From Oscillospiraceae bacterium UBA4632 (lineage in GTDB: Bacteria; Bacillota; Clostridia; Oscillospirales; Oscillospiraceae): a stretch of DNA of 8,243 nucleotides. Made by a program: the position numbers and the translations under genes. Where the stretch lies: the NCBI GenBank assembly GCA_002405995.1, contig DHMW01000054.1, forward strand, positions 1,348 to 9,590, written 5' to 3'. The notes below the pieces were generated by a model that did no database searches, was not told the DNA's origin, and saw only the letters and a list, made by a program, of their open reading frames with translations. Shown piece by piece: positions 1-5,381 of the stretch. Each line of letters begins with the position of its first letter. Positions within the stretch are counted from its first letter, which is position 1.

Positions 1-161
1 CCGATGGCGGGGTTGCAGGGCATGTTGCCCACGGCGTCCAGATTGATGGTAAAGCACACCGTTTTCATGCCCAGCCGCGCGCAGGCGAGCGAGGCCTCAA
101 TGCCCGCGTGGCCTGCGCCGATGACGGCGATATCGAAGCTTCCGGCAGAAAATTCCAGCAT
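1..161 (-). CDS. mnmG: tRNA uridine-5-carboxymethylaminomethyl modification enzyme MnmG (GidA), N-terminal fragment
   Basis: MnmG is an FAD-binding enzyme. With the GTPase MnmE it places the (carboxymethyl)aminomethyl group on C5 of the wobble uridine (U34) of certain tRNAs, in the cytoplasm. Only the first 53 codons are inside the window. They show the diagnostic Rossmann dinucleotide-binding loop GAGHAG at residues 15-20, the following helix and strand, and the family-specific block NMPCNPAIG at about residues 46-53. The ATG at 161 is preceded by AAAGGGG (171-177), a Shine-Dalgarno site lying inside the last codons of the upstream phosphoesterase gene. Only four bases separate that gene's TGA from this start, so the two are likely one transcript with coupled translation. 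In many Firmicutes mnmE stands directly upstream; here it does not. The remainder of the gene lies beyond the left edge. Confidence 0.94.
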   Translation of the reverse strand, partial: MLEFSAGSFDIAVIGAGHAGIEASLACARLGMKTVCFTINLDAVGNMPCNPAI

Positions 162-165
162 ATGC

Positions 166-1023
166 TCAGCCCCTTTCCAGTGTGACGACCGCCACCTGCG
201 GGCGGTTCAGGATGCGCGGCACGAGCCTCGGCGAATTGCCGAGCCCGCGGCTGACAAAGACATGCGCGCCGTGGTCTTCATAAAAGCCTGCCGTGTGCGT
301 GGGGAAGAGATCCCGCTGCGTGCCGAACACTCCGTCGGTGAACGGCAGGCGCCAGATGCCGCCGTGCCCGTGGCCGGAAAATGTCAGATCTGCGCCCAGC
401 AGGCTGTATTCGTCCGCAAAGCGGTCGTTGCGGTGCGCCAGCAGCAGCCGGAACGCATCGCCATAAGCGGCGCTTACCTCCTGCGCGAGCTCCTGCGGCG
501 TCTCCTGATCGGCGTAGCCGTTCGGGTCGTCGATGCCCGCAAGGACAATGCTGTCGCCGTTTCGCGTAAGCGGCACAAATTCGTTGGAGAGCACCGTCAC
601 GCCGCTCTCCCGCAGCGTGCGCTTGATCTCCTCCACAACCTTTGTGCCGTGACCCCACTCGTGGTTGCCCGTGACGTAATACGTCGGCGCGATGGCGGAG
701 AGCGCCGCGCCGACCTCGCCGGCATAGACGGTCGGATCCTCAGTCTTGCGATCCACCAGATCGCCCGTCACAAAGATATACTCCGGCTGCGCAGCCTTGA
801 CCGCGCGGTACAGGCGCTCGTTGTCCCTGCCGAAGTATTTGCCGTGCAGGTCGCTCAGGTGCACGATGCGGCAGCCGTCAAAGCCCGCGGGCAGCGCCGC
901 AGATGTGAACGCCGCCTCATCAGTCTCGATGCTGCTGTTGCCCCAGCAAAGGTAAATGCCGAACAGCACGAGCAAAATAAGCAAGTTGCGCCGGAAATGA
1001 TGTTTTCTCCTTTGTCTCGCCAT
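166..1023 (-). CDS. membrane-anchored metallophosphoesterase (calcineurin-like, YkuE/YaeI type)
   Basis: This is a 285-residue calcineurin-like phosphoesterase with a dinuclear metal site. Visible motifs in family order are DLH (D58, H60), GDLVDR (87-92), GNHE (119-122), LAH (H197) and GHGHGG (217-222), so all expected metal and phosphate ligands are present. Residues 1-12 are strongly basic and are followed by a hydrophobic stretch (about 13-27), predicting an N-terminal membrane anchor or uncleaved signal with the catalytic domain outside. I start the gene at the ATG at 1023, because AGGAG (1028-1032 on the minus strand) sits five bases upstream; the longer frame begins only with a TTG at 1065 inside the terminator tail. 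Known relatives act on phospholipid-linked or cell-wall substrates, but the substrate here cannot be read from the sequence. It has its own promoter at 1095-1124 and runs into mnmG. Confidence 0.9.
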   Translation of the reverse strand: MARQRRKHHFRRNLLILLVLFGIYLCWGNSSIETDEAAFTSAALPAGFDGCRIVHLSDLHGKYFGRDNERLYRAVKAAQPEYIFVTGDLVDRKTEDPTVYAGEVGAALSAIAPTYYVTGNHEWGHGTKVVEEIKRTLRESGVTVLSNEFVPLTRNGDSIVLAGIDDPNGYADQETPQELAQEVSAAYGDAFRLLLAHRNDRFADEYSLLGADLTFSGHGHGGIWRLPFTDGVFGTQRDLFPTHTAGFYEDHGAHVFVSRGLGNSPRLVPRILNRPQVAVVTLERG

Positions 1024-1053
1024 GAAGTCTCCTATCGTACGCACGCAGATGCG

Positions 1054-1094
1054 TGAAAAAATCAAAAAGAAAGGGGCGGCTTTTGCCGCCCCTT
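1054..1094 (-). terminator. intrinsic terminator of the ABC transporter operon
   Basis: There is a perfect 10-bp stem, AAGGGGCGGC (1071-1080) against GCCGCCCCTT (1085-1094), with a four-base loop. On the minus strand it is followed by the T-rich run TCTTTTTGATTTTTT. The plus-strand side has no T-tract, so it acts for the minus-strand permease gene, whose stop codon is 36 bases upstream. Confidence 0.88.
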
Positions 1095-1124
1095 ATTGTA
1101 GCACACTGTTCCGCTTGGAAACAA
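1095..1124 (-). promoter_or_regulatory. sigma-A type promoter with extended -10 for the phosphoesterase-mnmG unit
   Basis: On the minus strand TTGTTT (1119-1124) is followed after 18 bases by TACAAT (1095-1100). The -10 is preceded by TG plus one base, an extended -10. The predicted start near 1088 falls within the 5' arm of the terminator hairpin that ends the upstream operon. Confidence 0.6.
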
Positions 1125-1130
1125 GGGATT

Positions 1131-4100
1131 TTATTCCGCGCTCTTGAGGCTTTCGACCATGTCGATCTTTTTCATCCGGAAGTGCGCCAGAAGATTGACC
1201 AGCAGCGAGAACAGCGCCGTCAGGGCCGCCGCATAGAGGTAGCTCGACGGTGCGGTCTGCCGCCCGAACATCATCAGGTCGATCTCCGTCGAACGCACGA
1301 GGTAAAGGTGCAGCCAGTGCCCCATGAAGCAGCCCAGCAGAATGCCCAGCACCGTGAGCACGATGTTCTCGCGGTAGATGTAGGCGGAGACCTCGCCGTC
1401 GTAAAAGCCCAGCAGCTTGATCGTCGCCAGCTCGCGCTGGCGCTCGGTGATGTTGATGTTCGAAAGGTTGTAGAGCACGACCACCGCCAGCGCCGCCGCA
1501 GCCAGAATGACGATGACTACGACGAAGTCCACGCGCTCCATGCTGTGCGTGTAGGTGTCCTGCGTGTCGCGCATCCGCGAGGTGGACACCACGCCGCTGT
1601 AGGAGAGCAGCTTTTCAAAGATCTCGCCGCAGGTCGCCTCATCGTCGCTCGTAAAGTTCAGCAGGTAGGCGTTCGCATCGGCGGACTTGCCGAAGACTTC
1701 CTCGTAATACGCGGGCGTCATATAGATGAAATGCCCTGTGTAGTGCTCGTAAACGCCCGCGACCGTCACGCTCACGCGCTCGTCCCCATCAAGTACGAGC
1801 GCATCGCCTGCGCCCACGCCGAGCAGCTCGGAGAGCTTCTGGTCGATGTAAACGCCGCCGTCCTGCATCGTGATGGTCTCGCCCGTCTTGTAGTCGTAGA
1901 GCTCGATGGCCTTGGAGATGTCGCCGGACTCCATCACCTCGACGTAGGCGCTCGTTGAATAATGAGACGTGATGGCCGTCGCGGACGAGGCCGCGCAGGG
2001 GATGTAGTTCACGATGCGCGCATCGGAGGAAAGATAGTCCTCCACCGCCGCGCGCTCCTCGGGCAGCACGCTGTCGGAGAGCGTCACCTGCGCGCTGTAG
2101 TGGAACAGCTCGTCGTATTGGCGCGACATCGTAAAGAGCAGCGACGAGCGCATGCCGAAGCCCGCGATGATGAGCGCCGTGCAGCCGCCGATGCCGATGA
2201 CCGTCATCCAAAAGCGCTTCTGATAGCGGAAAAGGTTGCGCGCCGTTACCTTGTGCGTGAACGACATGCGCTTCCACAGGGGCTTGATATATTCAAGAAA
2301 CACGCGCTTGCCCGCCTTCGGCGTGCGCGGGCGCATCAGGCTGGCGGGCGTTTCGCGCAGCGTGGCGAGGCACGCCCAGAGCGTCGCGACCGTTGTACAC
2401 GCGACCGCTGCGAGCACGGAAAAGGCGGAGATATCCGCATAGGCGCGCAGCTCGATATCCGGCATCTGATACATGATCTGATAGGCCGTAAAGATCATCT
2501 TGGGGAAGAGCGTGTAGCCGATGGCAAGCCCCAGCACACCGCCGCCGAGGCTCGGCAGCAGGCCGTAGCAGAGGTATTTCGCCGAAATGGCGAGGCGGCT
2601 GTAGCCCAGCGCCTTGAGACACCCGATCTGCACGCGCTGCTCTTCGACCATGCGCGTCATCGTCGTCAGGCATACGAGCGCCGCGACGAGGAAGAAAATG
2701 ATGGGGAAAACGCTTGCAAGGTTCGCCATGCGCTCGGCGTCCTGCCCGAAGCCCGTGTAGCCGGGGTTGTAGCTGCGGCTGAAGAGATACCACTCGCAGT
2801 CCCCGATGTCGGCGACCTCGCGGCGCGCGTCGGTGATCTTTGCCTGCGCGTCGGCGATCTTCCCGTCAGCCTCCGCCTTCGCGTCCTCGTATTCGGCAAG
2901 CCCGTCGCGGTAATCGCGCTCGCCGGAGCTCAGATCGGCATAGGCGTCCTTCAGCTCCTGCTCGCCGTCGGCATATTGCTGCTCGCCGTCGCGGTATTCC
3001 TGCCAGCCCTTGTCCAGCTCCGCGCGCGCGGCGTCGAGCTGTGCCTTGGCTTCATCAAGCTGCTGCCGGGCCTGCTCCATCTGCTGCTGCATTGCGGCGA
3101 GCGCGGCGGGGTCTGTCACCGCAGCCATGCCCGCCCCCGCGGCAGTTTCTTGATCTTCCAATTCCTTGCGCGAGGACTCGTACTGCGCAAGCCCGTCCGC
3201 ATACTCCTGCTCGCCGCCCTGTAAGGACTGATAGGCCTCGTCCAGCTCCGCGCGGGAGTCCTGCAATTCCTGCTGCCCGTCGCGGTAGTCGCGCCAGCCG
3301 TCGTCCAGCTTTCTGCGCGCATCGTTCAGCTCGCGCTGCGCATCGCCGAGCTTTTCATCCGCTTCGGCCTTCGCATCGTCCAGCTCGCGCTGTGCGTCGT
3401 CCAGCTTTTCCGTCGCCTCGCCGACCAGTTCGTCGCGGCGCTGCTGCGCACGTTCCTCGCTCAGCGGCTCGAGCGAATCGATCACATCGTCGATATAGTC
3501 GTCATAGTCGTCGTAAAACGCCGTCATCTCCGCCGCGCCGGAAACGCGCAGATACGCCGCCGTGTAGTAATCCAGCGCGAACGCCTCGCGCGGCAGGTAG
3601 AGGTATGCCTTCACCGTGCCGCTGCCGATCGTGGACGTGCCGCGCTCGACGGCGAGGTATACCGGCGAGCGGATGGTGCCGACCACCGTGAACGTGTCCT
3701 GCGAGAGCGCGCCGTCCAGCTTGTCGGACGGCGCAAGCGTGACGGTATCGCCGATGGCGATGTCCATCAGCCCCAGCATATTTTCCTCCACCACGCACTC
3801 GTCCGCGCGCTCGGGCATCCGGCCCTCGCGCAGCGCTACGTCGTTGATGCCGCGCGCGCTCAGCGACAGGATCTTGACCACCGCGTCCGTTGCCCCGGAC
3901 GACGCGAACGCGTCGATCACATAGGCGCCCTCGGCGTCGTCCACCCTGTCCTGCGCCCGCAGCACGCCGATATCATCCTCCGTCAGCCCGAGGGTCGAGA
4001 GCACCTGGATATCCGCCAGGTGCAGGGAATCGAGATAATCGTCGCCCGTGCGCTTCATGTCCGGCGCGGTCGCCTTCAGCCCCGACAAAAATGCTACCGA

Positions 4101-4187
4101 CAGCGCCACCAGCACCAGGATGGAGAAAAAGCGGCTGCGCGTGCGCTTGATCTCGCGCCAGAAATCCTTCTGCATGGCGTTTTTCAT
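1131..4187 (-). CDS. ABC transporter permease, two FtsX-like halves with extracellular coiled coil
   Basis: This 1018-residue membrane protein is the permease partner of the ATPase encoded just upstream. Hydrophobic segments lie at about 20-38, 492-511, 538-560, 587-609, 661-679, 887-907, 940-960 and 982-1002. That gives two copies of the MacB/LolC plan: one helix, a large external domain, then three helices. Both halves carry the conserved cytoplasmic FtsX motif (EEQRVQIGCLKALGYS at 515-530, ERQRELATIKLLGF at 915-928). The first external domain has a MacB-core-like part (about 40-235), then a charged coiled coil (about 241-460) with two copies of a 66-residue unit. The start at 4187 has AAAGGGGG seven bases ahead; Met5 has no such site. 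The family (type VII-like ABC systems) moves lipoproteins, peptides or drugs, or transmits force to external wall enzymes. The substrate here is unknown. The gap to the ATPase gene is 31 bases. Confidence 0.92.
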   Translation of the reverse strand: MKNAMQKDFWREIKRTRSRFFSILVLVALSVAFLSGLKATAPDMKRTGDDYLDSLHLADIQVLSTLGLTEDDIGVLRAQDRVDDAEGAYVIDAFASSGATDAVVKILSLSARGINDVALREGRMPERADECVVEENMLGLMDIAIGDTVTLAPSDKLDGALSQDTFTVVGTIRSPVYLAVERGTSTIGSGTVKAYLYLPREAFALDYYTAAYLRVSGAAEMTAFYDDYDDYIDDVIDSLEPLSEERAQQRRDELVGEATEKLDDAQRELDDAKAEADEKLGDAQRELNDARRKLDDGWRDYRDGQQELQDSRAELDEAYQSLQGGEQEYADGLAQYESSRKELEDQETAAGAGMAAVTDPAALAAMQQQMEQARQQLDEAKAQLDAARAELDKGWQEYRDGEQQYADGEQELKDAYADLSSGERDYRDGLAEYEDAKAEADGKIADAQAKITDARREVADIGDCEWYLFSRSYNPGYTGFGQDAERMANLASVFPIIFFLVAALVCLTTMTRMVEEQRVQIGCLKALGYSRLAISAKYLCYGLLPSLGGGVLGLAIGYTLFPKMIFTAYQIMYQMPDIELRAYADISAFSVLAAVACTTVATLWACLATLRETPASLMRPRTPKAGKRVFLEYIKPLWKRMSFTHKVTARNLFRYQKRFWMTVIGIGGCTALIIAGFGMRSSLLFTMSRQYDELFHYSAQVTLSDSVLPEERAAVEDYLSSDARIVNYIPCAASSATAITSHYSTSAYVEVMESGDISKAIELYDYKTGETITMQDGGVYIDQKLSELLGVGAGDALVLDGDERVSVTVAGVYEHYTGHFIYMTPAYYEEVFGKSADANAYLLNFTSDDEATCGEIFEKLLSYSGVVSTSRMRDTQDTYTHSMERVDFVVVIVILAAAALAVVVLYNLSNINITERQRELATIKLLGFYDGEVSAYIYRENIVLTVLGILLGCFMGHWLHLYLVRSTEIDLMMFGRQTAPSSYLYAAALTALFSLLVNLLAHFRMKKIDMVESLKSAE
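2862..3350 (-). repeat. duplicated 66-residue coiled-coil unit inside the permease
   Basis: Residues 280-345 (DNA 3153-3350) and 377-442 (DNA 2862-3059) align without gaps at an offset of 97 residues. They share blocks such as DGW..YRDG / KGW..YRDG and YADGLAQYE / YRDGLAEYE. A 31-residue Ala/Gln-rich linker separates the copies. The pattern is a partial internal duplication of the external coiled coil. Confidence 0.75.
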
Positions 4188-4218
4188 CGCGCCGCCCCCT
4201 TTCGTTCCGATTTTTTCT

Positions 4219-4923
4219 TTACCATTCGATCAGCTCCACGCTGGTCGGATGGTTGTTGCACTGCATGCTCTCCACCGTGCCGTTTTTGATGTGGATGACG
4301 CGGTCCGCCATCGGCGTGATGGCGCTGTTGTGCGTGATGACCACGACCGTCACGCCCTTTTCCCGGCAGGTGTCCTGCAAAAGCTTGAGGATCTGCTTGC
4401 CCGTCACGTAGTCGAGCGCGCCGGTCGGCTCGTCGCAGAGCAGGAGCTTGGGGTTTTTCGCCAGCGCGCGGGCGATCGCCACGCGCTGCTGCTCGCCGCC
4501 GGAGAGCTGGCCGGGGAAGTTGTTTGCCCGTCCGGCAAGCCCCACCTCGCGCAGTACCGTCGCCGCGTCGAGCGGGTCGTCGCAGATCTGCGCCGCCAGC
4601 TCGACGTTTTCCAGCGCTGTCAGGTTGCCCACAAGGTTGTAGAACTGAAAGACGAAGCCGATGTCACGGCGGCGATACGTCGTGAGCTGGCGGGCGCTGA
4701 AGCCGCTGACGCGCGTGCCGTCCACGGTGATCGTGCCGCCTGAGCAGGCGTCCATCCCGCCGAGCATGTTGAGCACCGTCGTCTTGCCTGCGCCGGAGGG
4801 GCCGACGATCACGCAGAACTCGCCCTTTTCGATCGTAAAGCTGATGTGGTCCACCGCGCGGATCTCCACCTCGCCGCTGCGGTAGACCTTGGAGACGTCC
4901 TGAAAATCAACAAAAGCCGACAT
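4219..4923 (-). CDS. ABC transporter ATP-binding protein, MacB/LolD type
   Basis: This is a 234-residue cytoplasmic ATPase that would power the FtsX-like permease encoded 31 bases downstream. All nucleotide-binding motifs are intact: Walker A GPSGAGKT (41-48), Q-loop Q93, signature LSGGEQQRVAIARAL (140-154), Walker B LLLCDE (160-165) with catalytic E165, D-loop GALD (168-171) and H-loop H198. The short length and the motif FVFQFYNLVGNLTALENV (90-107) are typical of the LolD/MacB/YknY group, which pairs with FtsX-type permeases, rather than of importers. The ATG at 4923 has AGGGGAG nine bases upstream. It is the first gene of the operon, behind the promoter at 4962-4990. No two-component system or other dedicated regulator is present within the window, unlike Bce-type antibiotic-sensing loci, so a drug-resistance role is not supported by the neighbourhood. 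Confidence 0.95.
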   Translation of the reverse strand: MSAFVDFQDVSKVYRSGEVEIRAVDHISFTIEKGEFCVIVGPSGAGKTTVLNMLGGMDACSGGTITVDGTRVSGFSARQLTTYRRRDIGFVFQFYNLVGNLTALENVELAAQICDDPLDAATVLREVGLAGRANNFPGQLSGGEQQRVAIARALAKNPKLLLCDEPTGALDYVTGKQILKLLQDTCREKGVTVVVITHNSAITPMADRVIHIKNGTVESMQCNNHPTSVELIEW

Positions 4924-4961
4924 ATCCTGCCACTCCCCTGTTCCAATAACTTTTCCAGCCC

Positions 4962-4990
4962 ATTATAAAATGCAGCGGAAAAAAATGCAA
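4962..4990 (-). promoter_or_regulatory. sigma-A type promoter of the ABC transporter operon
   Basis: On the minus strand TTGCAT (4985-4990) and a perfect TATAAT (4962-4967) are 17 bases apart. The predicted start near 4955 gives a leader of about 30 bases to the ATPase ATG. The -35 box is one arm of the inverted repeat at 4985-5012. Confidence 0.72.
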
Positions 4991-5012
4991 GTGTCGGGTT
5001 GGCATCTTGCAT
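4985..5012. promoter_or_regulatory. inverted repeat overlapping the ABC operon -35, candidate operator
   Basis: ATGCAAG (4985-4991) and its exact reverse complement CTTGCAT (5006-5012) are separated by 14 bases, so the arm centres are 21 bases (two helical turns) apart. This is the geometry of a dimeric repressor site. The left arm covers the -35 box of the minus-strand promoter. A related TTGCAA occurs in the plus-strand -35 at 5057-5062. No regulator gene is visible, so the role is inferred. Confidence 0.4.
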
Positions 5013-5056
5013 GAAGAAACTGTTAACTTTTTGGGCAAAATCATGAAAGCTGACGA

Positions 5057-5085
5057 TTGCAATTTGCCTTTCCCGCGCCTATAAT
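5057..5085 (+). promoter_or_regulatory. sigma-A type promoter of a small transcription unit
   Basis: TTGCAA (5057-5062) and a perfect TATAAT (5080-5085) are separated by 17 bases. The predicted start is near 5092. The -35 sits in the 8-base palindrome ATTGCAAT (5056-5063). It is divergent from the ABC operon promoter, with about 66 bases between the two -35 boxes. Confidence 0.72.
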
Positions 5086-5126
5086 ACAAACTGAAGTAAA
5101 TGAAGGAAAGGAGCGTGAGAACCAAC

Positions 5127-5204
5127 ATGTATGAGAAGTTCATCAAGCAGGATGTTGACGATATGATTTTCGGCAGCACCAGGCAGATCGTCAGCGAGCG
5201 CTGA
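5127..5204 (+). CDS. small ORF (25 codons) of unknown function, TGA-terminated
   Basis: I do not recognise this peptide. From the ATG at 5127 it encodes 25 residues, starting MYEKFIKQDV and ending RQIVSER. It is hydrophilic and nearly charge-balanced, with no membrane segment, signal peptide or cysteine. Codon choice (GAG, AAG, ATC, CAG, AGC, CGC) resembles the neighbouring genes. AAGGAG lies at 5108-5113, 13 bases before this ATG, which is long. In-frame alternatives are GTG at 5115 (29 residues; AAGG eight bases upstream) and ATG at 5100 (34 residues), but the latter lies almost at the predicted RNA 5' end. The frame has its own promoter (5057-5085) and a terminator 15 bases after the stop, so the RNA would be about 150 nt. 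It may instead be a small RNA, or a regulatory leader peptide. Confidence 0.42.
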   Translation: MYEKFIKQDVDDMIFGSTRQIVSER

Positions 5205-5208
5205 GATC
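5186..5208 (+). other. hairpin containing the small ORF's stop codon
   Basis: GATC-G-TCAGC (5186-5195) can pair with GCTGA-GATC (5200-5208) around the loop GAGC, giving nine base pairs with one bulged G. The UGA stop (5202-5204) lies in its 3' arm. It stands 11 bases before the terminator stem and would be unfolded by a terminating ribosome. The pairing is seen in the sequence; any role is inferred. Confidence 0.4.
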
Positions 5209-5219
5209 GACGGAAGGAA

Positions 5220-5251
5220 CCACGCCGGAGGCGTGGCTTTTTTGTTTTTTT
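5220..5251 (+). terminator. intrinsic terminator of the small transcription unit
   Basis: CCACGCC (5220-5226) pairs with GGCGTGG (5230-5236) around a GGA loop and is followed by TTTTTTGTTTTTTT (5238-5251). This is a very strong U-tract, right after the small ORF. Confidence 0.88.
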
Positions 5252-5271
5252 CGCCGCTGATGCGCAAAAGG

Positions 5272-5313
5272 CCGTCCGTACGGGAGGTTTTGCCCCGCGG
5301 GACGGATTTTTCT
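5272..5313 (+). terminator. second terminator-like hairpin before prfB
   Basis: CCGTCC (5272-5277) pairs with GGACGG (5300-5305), with an inner CGGG/CCCG stem (5281-5284 with 5294-5297), and ATTTTTCTT follows. Internal loops make it weaker than the hairpin at 5220. It could be a back-up terminator, or simply insulate prfB; its tail touches the prfB -35 box. Confidence 0.45.
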
Positions 5314-5341
5314 TGCCTTTGCGCGGCGTGTGTGATATACT
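5313..5341 (+). promoter_or_regulatory. promoter of prfB with extended -10
   Basis: TTGCCT (5313-5318) and TATACT (5336-5341) are 17 bases apart, and TGA precedes the -10 to form an extended -10 (TGATATACT). The predicted start near 5348 leaves a 34-base leader carrying AGGAG (5369-5373) eight bases before the prfB ATG. Confidence 0.65.
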
Positions 5342-5381
5342 TTTCCGGCTAATGCAGCAACAAGAGTGAGGAGAGACCGCC

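Noticed and set aside
4..1056. 350-codon plus-strand frame over the mnmG start and the phosphoesterase gene
   Set aside because: It runs across two recognised genes and their junction, and has no recognisable domain.
1024..1065. Longer phosphoesterase start (TTG at 1065, 14 extra residues)
   Set aside because: The start lies in the terminator's T-tail with no Shine-Dalgarno; the ATG at 1023 has AGGAG five bases upstream and gives a normal basic N-terminus before the membrane segment.
2940..3010. Repeated CTGCTCGCCGTCG-like segments as a DNA-level repeat or CRISPR-like array
   Set aside because: They encode the repeated Asp-Gly-Glu-Gln phrases of the permease coiled coil; spacing and sequence vary, with no CRISPR architecture.
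1962..3224. 420-codon open frame on the plus strand opposite the permease
   Set aside because: It is antisense to a convincing two-half FtsX permease, is Arg/Ala/His-rich and without domains, and is explained by GC-rich third positions of the real gene.
5276..5283. Palindrome CCGTACGG as a protein-binding site
   Set aside because: It is only eight bases, lies within the larger hairpin at 5272-5305, and has no second copy near a promoter.
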